The notes beneath the pieces were generated by a model, which saw nothing but the letters and a program-made list of their open reading frames with translations, was not told the origin of the DNA and did not search any database. The translations under genes were made by a program, and so were the position numbers. Source: JAKAXG01 sp035702985 (lineage in GTDB: Bacteria > Actinomycetota > Acidimicrobiia > Acidimicrobiales > Palsa-688). From it: a stretch of 59,206 nt of DNA. The DNA lies in NCBI GenBank assembly GCA_035702985.1, contig DASSZD010000074.1, positions 1 through 59,206 on the forward strand, given 5' to 3'. Shown one piece after another: positions 21,937 to 30,636 of the stretch. The stretch's first letter is position 1. Each line of letters opens with the position of its first letter.

Positions 21937-21942
21937 GACCTA
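21937..21942 (-). promoter_or_regulatory. -10 box TAGGTC, leaderless start of EamA gene
   Basis: The minus-strand TAGGTC ends 6 bases before GTG 21930. Confidence 0.4.
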
Positions 21943-22025
21943 CCCGTCGCGCCCTGATTCGACCCTGCCCGGAGCCCCCCCGCTCCCGGGTTAGACAACT
22001 CCCCGCTGCGGGTAGGCGCACACCC

Positions 22026-22949
22026 GTGCGTAGTAGTTCCCAGGATGAGGCGTTCACCCGGCGGGTCCTCGGCGGGTGGCGCCGGCCCACCGCCCTGGCC
22101 CACCGCATCGAGCAGGCCGAGGTGCTGGACCGACCGGCCGGCCGGATCAGCGCGGCCGTCTCCGGGCCCCTGGCGGATCCGTCCCGCCGGGATGCCCTGT
22201 CGGGTTCGTGGCTGGGCCACCCGGTCCACCCCGCCCTGGTCGCCCTGCCTCTCGGCTGCTGGTCGGCGGCCAGCCTGATGGATCTGGTCGGGGAGAGGAT
22301 GGCGGCCCGCAAGCTGGTCGCGGCCGGGTTGCTGGCCGCCGTCCCGACCGCCGCCACCGGCCTGTCGGACTGGTTGGACACGGCCGGGGCCGAACGGAGG
22401 GTGGGACTGGTCCACATGGCGGCCAACAGTGCCGCCACCGTGGTGTACGCCGCCTCGTGGAGGGCCCGCCGGCGCGACCACCACCTGCGCGGCGCGGCGC
22501 TGGGCCTGCTCGGCGCCGGCCTGGCCGGCGCCGGCGGCTGGCTGGGCGGGCACCTCTCCTACGCCCTCGGGGTGGGGGTGGACACCAACGCCTTCGACGC
22601 CGGCCCTTCCGAGTGGACCCCCCTCGGCGTGGAGGTGCCCGGGGGCGGGGAGCCGGTCCGGGCGGTGGTGGGCTCCGTGCCGGTGGTCGCCAGCCGCCAG
22701 GCGGACGGGGTGCGGGTGCTGGCCGAGCGGTGCAGCCACCGGGGCGGCCCCCTGTCGGAGGGCGAGGTCGGGGACGGGTGCGTCACCTGTCCGTGGCACG
22801 GAAGCCGCTTCGACCTGGCCACCGGCGCCGTCCGGCAGGGACCGGCGGTGGTGGAGCAACCGGTCTACGAGGTCCGCCAGACCCCGGAGGGCATCCAGGT
22901 CCGCCGCGACGAGCCCCGGGCGCTGCGGTCCAACAGCGTCAAGCCCTGA
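22026..22949 (+). CDS. DUF2231 membrane domain fused to a Rieske [2Fe-2S] domain
   Basis: A 307-residue two-domain protein. Residues about 60-190 contain three or four transmembrane helices and the DUF2231-like opening GHPVHPALVALPLGCWSA. Residues about 205-295 form a Rieske ferredoxin with CSHRGGP and CPWHGSRFD. This suggests a membrane-bound electron carrier. A TAGGCG -10-like box precedes GTG 22026 by 7 bases. The following gene resembles an acyl-CoA dehydrogenase, so the Rieske domain might pass electrons for that cluster, but the co-operon is not proven (92-bp gap). Confidence 0.82.
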   Translation: MRSSSQDEAFTRRVLGGWRRPTALAHRIEQAEVLDRPAGRISAAVSGPLADPSRRDALSGSWLGHPVHPALVALPLGCWSAASLMDLVGERMAARKLVAAGLLAAVPTAATGLSDWLDTAGAERRVGLVHMAANSAATVVYAASWRARRRDHHLRGAALGLLGAGLAGAGGWLGGHLSYALGVGVDTNAFDAGPSEWTPLGVEVPGGGEPVRAVVGSVPVVASRQADGVRVLAERCSHRGGPLSEGEVGDGCVTCPWHGSRFDLATGAVRQGPAVVEQPVYEVRQTPEGIQVRRDEPRALRSNSVKP

Positions 22950-23041
22950 CCGGCCCGGCCCCCCGGCCCGGCCCGGCGGCCGGTTCGATCCTGACCGGGC
23001 CTCCGCCCGGGCCGCCTGTCGAGCCCCGGACCGCCTCCGCG

Positions 23042-23980
23042 GTGGTCGGCGAGCTCCGGCGGATGCTGGCCGCCGGCGACCTGGACCTGCCCCTCCCGGG
23101 CCGGGGACGCACGGCGCAGCGGTGGGCGGCCCTGGCCGGGTACGGGCGGCGGGACCTGTGCCTGGGCCGCTTGGCTGAGGGACACACCGACGCCGCCGCC
23201 ATCCTGGCGGAGGCCGGCCGCGGGCCCGAACCGGGTTGTCTGTACGGGGTCTGGGCGTCGCGTCACGGCGGCGGAGGGGCCCACCTGGTCCCTGAGCGGA
23301 CCGGGGGTTGGTCGCTGACCGGCACCGTGGCGTTCTGCTCCGGGGCCGGGCTGATCGACCGGGCCCTGGTGGTGGCCGACCGGCCCGGCGACGGGGCCCC
23401 GGTGCTGGTCGACGTGGGCGTGGCCGGCGATGGGGTGTCGGTCGATCAGACCAGCTGGCCGGCGCTCGGCATGGACGCCTCGGCCAGCCTGGACGTGACC
23501 TTCGCCGGTGTGGCCGTGGCCCCCCCGGACCTGGTCGGGCCGCCCCGCTTCTACACCGACCGGCCCGGCTTCGCGCTGGGCGGTGCCGGTGTGGCGGCGG
23601 TGTGGCTGGGCGGCGCCGCCGCCGCCTTCGAAGCGGCCCGGGGGGTCGTCGCCGGGCCGGACCCCGACCCCCACCGGCTGGCCCGGCTGGGCGGACTGCA
23701 CACCGGCCTGGCCGCCGCGGACGCCCTGCTGGCCCGCAGCGCCGCCGCCGTTGACGCCTCACCGCTCGGCGACCATGCCGTGACGGTGGCGACCTGCCGG
23801 TCGGCCGCCGAGGCGCTGGGCCGCCGGATGGTGGACGAGGTGCCGCTGGTGACCGGCCCGTCTCCCCTGACCCGCGAGCGGGGGCTGGCTCGCCGGCTGG
23901 CCGACCTGCAGGTCTATATCCGCCAGCACCACGGCGGGGCGGACCTGGCTGCCCTGGGGCGGCTGGTGGTCGGGCCGTGA
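23042..23980 (+). CDS. Acyl-CoA-dehydrogenase-like flavoprotein
   Basis: About 312 residues. The opening resembles truncated acyl-CoA dehydrogenases (LDLPLPGRGRTAQRWAALAGYGRRDLCLGRLAEGH). A beta-domain core (WSLTGTVAFCSGAGLIDRALVVA) and C-terminal helices follow. The catalytic base cannot be assigned. GTG 23042 is the first plausible start, but non-AUG starts further left cannot be excluded. The stop overlaps the next gene as GTGA. Such proteins are found beside PIG-L deacetylase, NodS-like methyltransferase and GT2 genes, exactly the set here, so it probably works in the same uncharacterised pathway. Confidence 0.72.
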   Translation: MVGELRRMLAAGDLDLPLPGRGRTAQRWAALAGYGRRDLCLGRLAEGHTDAAAILAEAGRGPEPGCLYGVWASRHGGGGAHLVPERTGGWSLTGTVAFCSGAGLIDRALVVADRPGDGAPVLVDVGVAGDGVSVDQTSWPALGMDASASLDVTFAGVAVAPPDLVGPPRFYTDRPGFALGGAGVAAVWLGGAAAAFEAARGVVAGPDPDPHRLARLGGLHTGLAAADALLARSAAAVDASPLGDHAVTVATCRSAAEALGRRMVDEVPLVTGPSPLTRERGLARRLADLQVYIRQHHGGADLAALGRLVVGP

Positions 23981-25248
23981 CCACCCCGGTGGAGGCCTGG
24001 GATCTGGAGCACCGGCCGCTGCCCCGGTTCGAGACCGGCCCGGGCCGCGTGGTGGTGGTGTCCGCCCACCCCGACGACGAGACACTGGCGGTAGGCGGGC
24101 TCATGATGGCCCTGGCCCGGGCCGGAGCCCGCCTCACCCTGGTGGTGGCCACCGATGGGGAGGCGGCCTTCCCGGGCTGGGACGAGGCGGCCCGGGTCCG
24201 TCTGGGCCGGCGCCGGCGCGACGAGATGTCCGCCGCCCTGGCCGCCCTCGGGCTGGATGGCGTGCCGGTGACCTGGATGGGTTTCCCGGACTCCCGGCTG
24301 GACCGGGGGGAGCTGGCGTCGGCCCTGGAGCCGGTCCTCCGCCACGCCGACGTGTGCCTGGCCCCGTGGCCCGACGACCCGCATCCCGACCACCGGGCCG
24401 CCGGCCTGGCCGCCCGGGACGCCGCCGGCCCCGCCACCGCCGTATGGGGGTATCCCCTGTGGACCTGGGTGTGGCAGGACCCGGCCGTCACCGATCTGCC
24501 GTGGGCCGCCGCCGCAGCCCACCGGCTGGCCCCGGCCGACCGGTCGGCCAAGCGGTCGGCCGTCGCCGCCTTCGGATCCCAGGTCCGGCCCGGCCCGGGC
24601 GGGGAGGAGCCGATCGTGGACGCCGGCGCCCGCCGCCATTTCGACCTGCCGGTCGAGGTGGTGTTCCGGCTGCCCGGCCCGGCCAGCACCCCCCTCGACC
24701 GGTTCGAGGGCCTCTACTCGGCCGGGCCGGACCCGTGGGGGACCGCCACCCGGGCCTACGAGCGGCGCAAGCGGGCGGTGACCCTGGCCAGCCTGCCCCG
24801 GGCCCGCTACGGACCGGCCCTCGACGCCGGCAGCGGCAGCGGGGTGCTGACCGCCGCGCTGGCCGCCCGGTGCGACCGGATCCTGGCCCTGGACGGAGCC
24901 GCCGGCGCGGTGGACGCCACCCGGGCCGCTACCGCTGGGCTGGCGAACGTGTCGGTCGTACAGGCCGGCCTGCCGGCCGGGTTGCCGGCCGGCCCTTTCG
25001 ACCTGCTGGTCTTCAGCGAGGTCCTGTACTACCTCTCGCTCGACGATCTGGCCGGCACCCTCGACCGGGCGGAGGTCGCCGCCCGCCCCGGCACCGACCT
25101 GGTGGCGGTGGACTGGCGTCCGGTCACGCCCGACGCGCCCCGGGACGCCGATTCCGCCCACCGTCAACTGCTGGGCCGCCCGGGGTGGCAGATGCTGGTG
25201 GAGCACCGCGAGCCGGAGTTCCTGTTGCACGTGCTGAGGCGCCGGTGA
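23977..25248 (+). CDS. Fused PIG-L deacetylase and NodS-like SAM methyltransferase
   Basis: A 423-residue two-domain fusion. The N-terminal part (about 22-225) is a LmbE/PIG-L zinc deacetylase, with SAHPDDE (30-35) and HPDH (136-139) metal and catalytic motifs. The C-terminal part (about 240-420) is a class I methyltransferase of the NodS type, with FEGLYSAGPDPWGTATRAYE and SAM motif I LDAGSGSGVL (282-291). PIG-L enzymes remove N-acetyl groups from GlcNAc-containing molecules; NodS methylates the freed amine in Nod factors. The fusion therefore suggests deacetylation then N-methylation of a sugar amine. It overlaps both neighbours by 4 bases. Confidence 0.88.
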   Translation: MTTPVEAWDLEHRPLPRFETGPGRVVVVSAHPDDETLAVGGLMMALARAGARLTLVVATDGEAAFPGWDEAARVRLGRRRRDEMSAALAALGLDGVPVTWMGFPDSRLDRGELASALEPVLRHADVCLAPWPDDPHPDHRAAGLAARDAAGPATAVWGYPLWTWVWQDPAVTDLPWAAAAAHRLAPADRSAKRSAVAAFGSQVRPGPGGEEPIVDAGARRHFDLPVEVVFRLPGPASTPLDRFEGLYSAGPDPWGTATRAYERRKRAVTLASLPRARYGPALDAGSGSGVLTAALAARCDRILALDGAAGAVDATRAATAGLANVSVVQAGLPAGLPAGPFDLLVFSEVLYYLSLDDLAGTLDRAEVAARPGTDLVAVDWRPVTPDAPRDADSAHRQLLGRPGWQMLVEHREPEFLLHVLRRR

Positions 25249-25979
25249 TCACCGCGGTGGGGGTGGTGATCCCCGCCCGGGACGAGGCCGACCACATCGG
25301 GTTGTGCCTGCAGAGCGTGCACCGGGCGCTGTCGGTCCTGCCGCCCGCCACTGATACAGCCGTGTGGGTGGTGGTCGACCGCTGCACCGACGCCACCGCG
25401 GAACTGGTACGGCTCAACCTGGCCGGTCGGGGTGGCTGCGGTTGGGAGGTCTCGGATCGGGACCGGCCGGTCGGCACCCTGCGGGACCGGGGTAACCGGG
25501 CCGTGCTGGACCTGCTGGGCGGGCACCTGCCCGGGAACATCTGGCTGTTGAACACCGACGCCGACACCGTCGTGCCGCCCGGGTGGGCCGCCGGGCACGT
25601 GGCCCTGGCCGAAGACGGGGCGGACGCCGTGGCCGGCATCGCCGACCTGGCCGCCGCCCCGGCGCAGCCCCTGGCCGCCGCCCGGTACCGGGAGCTGATC
25701 GCCCGGCACCGCCACGGGGCGGTCCACGATCACGTCTACGGCGCCAACCTGGGAGTGCGGGCCTCCGCCTACCTCCGGGTCGGGGGCTTCGCCCCCCGCA
25801 GCACCGGTGAGGACGTGGACCTGGTACGGAGGTTGCGCCGGGGCGGCTACGAGGTCGTCGCCCCGGTCCACGTCCGGGTCCGCACCTCGGCCCGCACCGT
25901 CGGTCGGGCCCCCGGCGGGCTGGCCGATCTGCTTTCCTCCCTGGAACGGGGGGCGACCGGCCCGGCCGCCGCGGTGTGA
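25245..25979 (+). CDS. Family 2 glycosyltransferase
   Basis: A 244-residue GT-A fold enzyme. It begins VVIPARDEADHIG, has the metal-binding DxD-type NTDADT (103-108) and the acceptor/base motif GEDVDLVRRL (189-198). There is no membrane segment. GTG 25245 overlaps the upstream stop (GTGA). It is the last gene of the cluster, so it probably attaches the sugar that the PIG-L/methyltransferase protein modifies. Its stop lies 3 bases from the convergent amidase stop. Confidence 0.88.
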   Translation: MITAVGVVIPARDEADHIGLCLQSVHRALSVLPPATDTAVWVVVDRCTDATAELVRLNLAGRGGCGWEVSDRDRPVGTLRDRGNRAVLDLLGGHLPGNIWLLNTDADTVVPPGWAAGHVALAEDGADAVAGIADLAAAPAQPLAAARYRELIARHRHGAVHDHVYGANLGVRASAYLRVGGFAPRSTGEDVDLVRRLRRGGYEVVAPVHVRVRTSARTVGRAPGGLADLLSSLERGATGPAAAV

Positions 25980-25982
25980 GGG

Positions 25983-27476
25983 CTACCGGCCGTCGGTGAA
26001 CCGGCGGAAGACGGCCGGGTTGATCTCCCATGGTGGCCTGCGGGCGGGCAGCACCCGTTCCATCCCGGCGGCCAGCGACAGCAGCCGGTCGTCGCTCCAC
26101 GGGCGGCCAACCACGGTGACGGCCGCTGGCCGTCGGGACCGGTCCCGGTAGCCGGCCGGCAGGGCCACGCACGGCCACCCGGCCCGGGCCGCCCATGTGG
26201 CCCCGTCCTCCGCCGGGAACACCACCGCGTCGGCGTCGGCACTGTCGAGAGCGCCCTGCAGCATGTCGCGAGCCGCCGCCGCGTCCCTGGCCCGGGCGCC
26301 GGCGTACTCGTCCCGGCGGGCGTCGTGGTCCATGGCCAGCGCCCGGTCCACGTGCATCTGCCCGTACTTGAGGGCCGGGCCGGGGTGGGCCCGGTTCCAG
26401 TCACGCAGCTCCCGCATCGACCGGATCGGGGCCGGCTCGGCCAGGGACGCCAGGTAGAGATCCATGGCCGGGGCGAACTCGTAGTGCAGCACGAACAGCT
26501 CGTCGGCGTCATCGGCCTCGTCGGCTTCGGGCACCCGCCACTCGATGCTGCCGGCTGCTGCCCCGGCCAGGGCGGCCAGCGCGGCCTGGTATGCGGCGGC
26601 CAGGTCCGGGTCCCGCTCGGCGGGGCCACCGCGGGCGACGGCCAGGCGGGTTCCGCCCAGGGAGGCGGGATCAGGCGTCGAGCGGGCCAGGCGGTCGGCC
26701 ACGTCGTCGGCGGGACCGGTGGCCGGGTCGCGCCGGTCCGAGCCGGCCATGGCCGCCAGGAGGGCGGCGGCGTCCGCCACCGTGCGGGCCATGGGGCCGG
26801 CGGTGTCCTGGCTGGGGGCGATGGGCACTATGCCGTGGCGGCTCACCAGGCCGAGCGTCGGCTTCACGCCCACCAGGCTCTGGTGGGCGCACGGGCTGGT
26901 GATCGAACCGTCGGTCTCGGTGCCGACGGCCAGCGGCACCAGCCCCAGGGCCACCGCGCTGGCCGACCCGCTGCTCGAGCCGCTCGGGGTCAGAGCCAGG
27001 TCGTAGGGGTTCAGCACCTGACCCCCGAGCGAGGAGTACCCCGACGGCATGTCCTCGGTGAGGAAGTTGGCCAGCTCCGACAGGTTGGTCTTGCCGGCTA
27101 CCACCGCCCCGGCCTGCCTGAGCCGGGCCACCAGGTGGGCGTCGCCCTCCGGCCGGGCGGCGGCCAGCGCCAGCGCCCCGGCGGTGGTGGGCAGGCCGGA
27201 GACGTCGATGTTGTCCTTCACCAGCACCGGTATGCCCTCGAGCGGGCCCCGTGCTTCGCCGGCGGCGAGCCTCCCGTCGCTCTCCTCGGCGGCCCGCTCG
27301 GCCCCCGGGTCGAGGCCCCGCACCGCCGCGAACAGGTGGTCGGTGCGCTCCACCCTCTCCCGGACGGCCCGGAGCAGATCCCGGCTGCTCCAGCGCCCGT
27401 CGCGCAGGCCCCGGGCCAGCTCGCCGACCGGGGGCCATTCGCTCGGATCCCGTCCCGGCGCCTCCGATCCGCTCAT
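25983..27476 (-). CDS. Amidase-signature-family hydrolase
   Basis: A 497-residue amidase-signature enzyme with the Ser-cisSer-Lys triad: K87 (LVKDNI), a serine in the GSSSG loop (166-170) and nucleophile S191 (TDGSITSPC). The family hydrolyses carboxamides and includes amidases and GatA. It is not GatA, because no gatB or gatC is adjacent and the sequence is of the stand-alone type. ATG 27476. It is divergent from an LLM-type oxidoreductase gene across 40 bases. The substrate is unknown. Confidence 0.92.
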   Translation of the reverse strand: MSGSEAPGRDPSEWPPVGELARGLRDGRWSSRDLLRAVRERVERTDHLFAAVRGLDPGAERAAEESDGRLAAGEARGPLEGIPVLVKDNIDVSGLPTTAGALALAAARPEGDAHLVARLRQAGAVVAGKTNLSELANFLTEDMPSGYSSLGGQVLNPYDLALTPSGSSSGSASAVALGLVPLAVGTETDGSITSPCAHQSLVGVKPTLGLVSRHGIVPIAPSQDTAGPMARTVADAAALLAAMAGSDRRDPATGPADDVADRLARSTPDPASLGGTRLAVARGGPAERDPDLAAAYQAALAALAGAAAGSIEWRVPEADEADDADELFVLHYEFAPAMDLYLASLAEPAPIRSMRELRDWNRAHPGPALKYGQMHVDRALAMDHDARRDEYAGARARDAAAARDMLQGALDSADADAVVFPAEDGATWAARAGWPCVALPAGYRDRSRRPAAVTVVGRPWSDDRLLSLAAGMERVLPARRPPWEINPAVFRRFTDGR

Positions 27477-27504
27477 CGGCGGAAACTATCACCGGGCGGG
27501 CCGG

Positions 27505-27510
27505 TAGATT
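27505..27510 (+). promoter_or_regulatory. -10 box TAGATT of the LLM oxidoreductase gene
   Basis: TAGATT ends 6 bases before ATG 27517. The 16 bases GCGGGCCGGTAGATTC are repeated exactly in front of the cupin gene (about 28931-28946). Confidence 0.55.
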
Positions 27511-27516
27511 CCGCCC

Positions 27517-28389
27517 ATGGAAGTAGGTCTGCACGTATCGAACTTCACCTGGCCCGGAGGGCCGTCGACACTGGCCGCCGATCTGGCCCGGGTCGCCGAG
27601 ACCGCCGAGGAGCAGGGCTTCGCCAAGCTCAGCGTCATGGATCACGTGTGGCAGATCGGCCACATCGGGCCGCCGGAGCACGAGATGCTCGAGGCCTACA
27701 CCACCCTGGGCTACCTGGCCGGGCGCACCTCGCGCATCACCCTGCTGGCCTGGGTCACGGCGGTGGTGTACCGGGAGCCGGGCCTGCTGGCCAAGGCGGT
27801 CACCACCCTCGACGTCCTGTCCGGCGGCCGGGCCTGGCTGGGGATCGGGGCGGCGTGGAACGAACCCGAGGCCACCGGCCTGGGCCTGCCCTTCCCGCCC
27901 ACCGCCGAGCGGTTCGAGCGGCTGGAGGAGGCCCTGCAGATCTGCCTGCAGATGTGGAGCGACCGGGACGAGGCCTTCCAGGGCCGGCACTACCGGCTGG
28001 ACCGCACCCTCAACTCGCCGCCGGCGCTGACCCGGCCCCACCCGCCGATCATGATCGGCGGGGCCGGCGAGCGGAAGACGCTGCGGCTGGTGGCCCGGTA
28101 CGCCCAGGCCTGCAACCTGTTCGTGGGGCCCGACCTGGAGCACAAGCTGGACGTGCTGCGCCGTCACTGCGACGAGGTGGGCCGCGACTACGACCAGATC
28201 ACCAAGACGGTGATGGGCCCCCTGGACCCCGGCCCGGGCGGCTCCGGGGTCGACGAGCTGCTGGCCTCGATGCGCCACCTGGCGTCGCTGGGGATCACCC
28301 ACTACCACGGGTCGGTGCCGGATGTGTCGTCGCTGACACCCCTCGCCATCCTGGGCGAGCGGGTGATCCCGGCGGCCGCCGAGCTCTAG
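27517..28389 (+). CDS. LLM-class (F420-dependent-type) oxidoreductase
   Basis: A 290-residue TIM-barrel oxidoreductase of the luciferase-like monooxygenase class. Typical segments are AETAEEQGFAKLSVMDHVW, TLDVLSGGRAWLGIGAAWNEPE and PPIMIGGAGERKTLRLVARYA. Actinobacterial members mostly use F420H2 rather than FMN, and the sequence style fits that group. It is leaderless, with a TAGATT box 6 bases before the ATG. A short acidic protein gene follows after 33 bases. The substrate is unknown. Confidence 0.92.
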   Translation: MEVGLHVSNFTWPGGPSTLAADLARVAETAEEQGFAKLSVMDHVWQIGHIGPPEHEMLEAYTTLGYLAGRTSRITLLAWVTAVVYREPGLLAKAVTTLDVLSGGRAWLGIGAAWNEPEATGLGLPFPPTAERFERLEEALQICLQMWSDRDEAFQGRHYRLDRTLNSPPALTRPHPPIMIGGAGERKTLRLVARYAQACNLFVGPDLEHKLDVLRRHCDEVGRDYDQITKTVMGPLDPGPGGSGVDELLASMRHLASLGITHYHGSVPDVSSLTPLAILGERVIPAAAEL

Positions 28390-28422
28390 ATCTGCCGTTA
28401 CCGGCTGGGTAGAAGTCCCGGC

Positions 28423-28635
28423 ATGGACACCAGCCGGGAACCAGTCGACGAGCGGGTGAGCGGGCGGGCCGACGACGCCCCCGCCGAGGAGAAGCGGGCC
28501 GGGCGCGACGACGCCGCCGCTCAGGCGGCCGCCGTCCTGGCCGAGAGCGACGAGCGCCAGGACGGCCGGGAGGCCTCCGGCGGCTCCGTGGAGCACCACT
28601 CGGTATCCGACGACGGCCCGGCCCCGGACCTCTGA
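28423..28635 (+). CDS. Small acidic, disordered protein
   Basis: A 70-residue protein made almost only of charged and small residues (Asp, Glu, Arg, Ala, Ser, Gly), with no hydrophobic core, so probably intrinsically disordered. ATG 28423 has a TAGAAG box 8 bases upstream. I recognise no family. Similar small charged proteins occur at 54.3-55.0 kb in this window. A chance frame is possible. Confidence 0.45.
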   Translation: MDTSREPVDERVSGRADDAPAEEKRAGRDDAAAQAAAVLAESDERQDGREASGGSVEHHSVSDDGPAPDL

Positions 28636-28684
28636 CCCTGCCGGGGGCGCCCGGGGCGTCCCCGATGGGGCCGTTCTCCGTCGG

Positions 28685-28890
28685 GCCACGTCACGTCGAC
28701 AACCGGGTTTCGACCAGACGTGGCGCGCTGCTACGCGGCGGTCCGGTGTCCGGGTCACCGCCGGCGCGCCGTGTCACGTCGAATGGGCCGTGTCGACGTG
28801 ACACGGGGCGGCCAGGCAGGCGTGGCCGCCGGGTTTGTCCGGCGGGACGCGCCACGTCACGTCGACAAGCCTCTGTCGACGTGACGTGGC
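28685..28890. repeat. Three palindromes at exact 83-bp spacing
   Basis: In the 316-bp gap before the cupin gene are three inverted repeats sharing a CACGTCGA-type core. The first is 28685-28699 with 28710-28724 (13 of 15 paired). The second is 28769-28782 with 28793-28806 (14 of 14). The third is 28851-28867 with 28874-28890 (17 of 17). Their centres are at 28704.5, 28787.5 and 28870.5. The two 44-base spacers differ in sequence but each contains its own GC hairpin. Arms of the second and third differ at two positions with matching changes on the other side. No coding frame is convincing here. Confidence 0.9.
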
Positions 28891-28939
28891 CCATCACCGA
28901 CGTGGACACACAACCCCGCCCGGCTGCGGTGCGGGCCGG

Positions 28940-28945
28940 TAGATT
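28940..28945 (+). promoter_or_regulatory. -10 box TAGATT of the cupin gene
   Basis: TAGATT ends 6 bases before ATG 28952. The third palindrome ends about 50 bp upstream, a usual regulator position. Confidence 0.55.
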
Positions 28946-28951
28946 CACGGC

Positions 28952-29407
28952 ATGGCCACCGAGCTACCGGTCGAGGAACGGACCGCCGTCCGGGTGGTGA
29001 GCTCCCAGCAGCTGGACCGCAACACTCCCCAGACGCCGGGCATGTTCCGCCAGGCGGCGGTCAACGCCGCTACCGGCGCCTCAGCCCTGTGGGCCGGGAC
29101 GGTGTCCATCCAGGCCGGGGCCCGCACCGGCGCCCATCACCACGGGGAGCTGGAGAGCATCATCTACGTCGTGAGCGGCCGGGCCCGGATGCGCTGGGGG
29201 AGCCGGTTGCAGTACGCAGCCGAGGCCGGCCCCGGCGACTTCATCTTCGTGGCGCCGTGGATCGCCCACCAGGAGATCAACGCCGCAGCCGATCAGCCTC
29301 TCGAGTGCGTCCTGGTCCGCAGCGGCCAGGATCCCGTGGTGGTCAACCTGGACATCGATGCGGCGGAGGACGGGTCGATCACCTGGATCGACCCCAGCCA
29401 CCCCTGA
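28952..29407 (+). CDS. Cupin-domain protein
   Basis: A 151-residue single-domain cupin. The first motif gives probable metal ligands H62, H64 and E68 (HHHGELES) and the second gives H106 (PWIAHQEIN), with PGDFIFV between. The family includes small dioxygenases, isomerases and sensors; nothing further can be assigned. The mRNA appears leaderless. The array of three palindromes immediately upstream may regulate it. Confidence 0.88.
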   Translation: MATELPVEERTAVRVVSSQQLDRNTPQTPGMFRQAAVNAATGASALWAGTVSIQAGARTGAHHHGELESIIYVVSGRARMRWGSRLQYAAEAGPGDFIFVAPWIAHQEINAAADQPLECVLVRSGQDPVVVNLDIDAAEDGSITWIDPSHP

Positions 29408-29416
29408 GACCGGCCG

Positions 29417-29599
29417 TCAGCCGGAATGGCGACGGTCCTCCTTCGAGTTGGCCAGGGCGGCCGCCGCGGCCACCACCAGCACGAACAACAGCAACCCGCC
29501 GGCCACGAAGAGCGTGTCCCACCCGACCTGGTTCGACGGGGAGGCCGGCCGGGAGGTCTCGGCGTACACGAAGGCGGAGGAGAGCAGCGCAGCGACCAT
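29417..29599 (-). CDS. Small single-pass membrane protein
   Basis: A 60-residue protein with a short hydrophobic N-terminus (VAALLSSAFVYA, possibly a signal segment) and a clear transmembrane helix (about 28-50, LFVAGGLLLFVLVVAAAAAL), then a charged tail (NSKEDRRHSG). ATG 29599, or TTG 29605. It is directly downstream of the LysR gene on the same strand (stop of that gene at 29609), with which it may be cotranscribed. No family is recognised. Confidence 0.55.
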   Translation of the reverse strand: MVAALLSSAFVYAETSRPASPSNQVGWDTLFVAGGLLLFVLVVAAAAALANSKEDRRHSG

Positions 29600-29608
29600 G
29601 ACCAATCT

Positions 29609-30535
29609 CTACCCGGCCGGGGCCGGCCCCACCGCAGGTCTGGCCGGATGGCGGCCGGGCACCAGGCCCCGGGTGGTGTCCAGGAAGTTGCCGACCACCT
29701 GGGAACGGTCGCTCCGACGCCAGCACATCCCGGCGCTGGTGGTCGGCGCCGTGGCCGCCGGGGCGAACCTCACACCCGGGATCGGGAAGCTGCGGGCCAC
29801 GCTGGCCGGGACCAGGGCCACCCCGGCCCCGGCGGCGACCAGGAGCAGCATGGCCGTGGGGGAGGAGGCCTCCCGCCGGGACCGGACCACCATGCCGGCT
29901 GACGCGCACGCGGCGTCGATGTCCCGGCGCAGGCCGTGGGCCGACTGGGGGCCCGGTACCAGGATGGTCTCGCCGCTGAGGCCGGACAGGTCCACCGGCT
30001 GATCGCCGGGCTGCGACCCTTCCGGGCGGGCCACGTACAGCTCCTCGCTCACCAGTTCCTCGTACTCGAGGTGCTCGAGGGCGCCGGGGGACCGCACGAA
30101 GGCCACATCCAGGTCGCCGGCCTGCAGTCTCTCGAGCAGGTCCCCGGTGATGCCCTGGTGCAGGTCGATGACCACCTCGGGGAAGCGCTGCCGATGGGTG
30201 CGCAGGCTCTCCGGCAACACCCCGGCGCTCATCTCCGGGACGTAACCGACGCAGATCCTGCCCACCTCCCCGTGCCCGGCCCGCTGGGCCCGGTCCACCG
30301 CCCGGTCCAGGTCGGCCAGCAGGCACCTGGCCTCCTCCAGGAAAGCGGTCCCGGCGTCGGTCAGGCCCACCACATGGTGATCGCGCTCCAGGAGCACCAC
30401 GCCCAGCCGGCGCTCCAGTTGGCGGATCTGGTGGCTGAGAGGCGACTGGGCCATGTGCAGGCGTTCGGCCGCCCGGCCGAAGTGCATCTCCTCGGCCACC
30501 GCCACGAAGTACCGCAGGTGGCGGAATTCGATCAC
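29609..30535 (-). CDS. LysR-family transcriptional regulator
   Basis: A 308-residue LysR regulator. The N-terminal winged helix (about 3-62) reads RHLRYFVAVAEEMHFGRAAERLHMAQSP with SHQIRQLERRLG. The effector domain (about 95-290) has the periplasmic-binding-protein fold typical of the family and resembles the BenM/CatM-like group (VGYVPEMSAGVLPE). ATG 30535. No gene is divergent from it at once; a terminator and the acetate-type transporter lie upstream, so its target may be elsewhere. Confidence 0.92.
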   Translation of the reverse strand: MIEFRHLRYFVAVAEEMHFGRAAERLHMAQSPLSHQIRQLERRLGVVLLERDHHVVGLTDAGTAFLEEARCLLADLDRAVDRAQRAGHGEVGRICVGYVPEMSAGVLPESLRTHRQRFPEVVIDLHQGITGDLLERLQAGDLDVAFVRSPGALEHLEYEELVSEELYVARPEGSQPGDQPVDLSGLSGETILVPGPQSAHGLRRDIDAACASAGMVVRSRREASSPTAMLLLVAAGAGVALVPASVARSFPIPGVRFAPAATAPTTSAGMCWRRSDRSQVVGNFLDTTRGLVPGRHPARPAVGPAPAG

Positions 30536-30636
30536 CGATCGCGGTCCGGGCGTCTGGAGGGGCTGGTCATCGGGCTTGTACTACCCGGCCGGCGGCCCGA
30601 ACCCCATCCCCCGACGGGCCCGCCCCCACGACGCGG

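Noticed and set aside
28685..28890. Three palindromic repeats with equal spacers looked like a tiny CRISPR array
   Set aside because: Only three units, arms differ between copies, the repeats are 38-40 bases with variable loops, and no cas gene is near.
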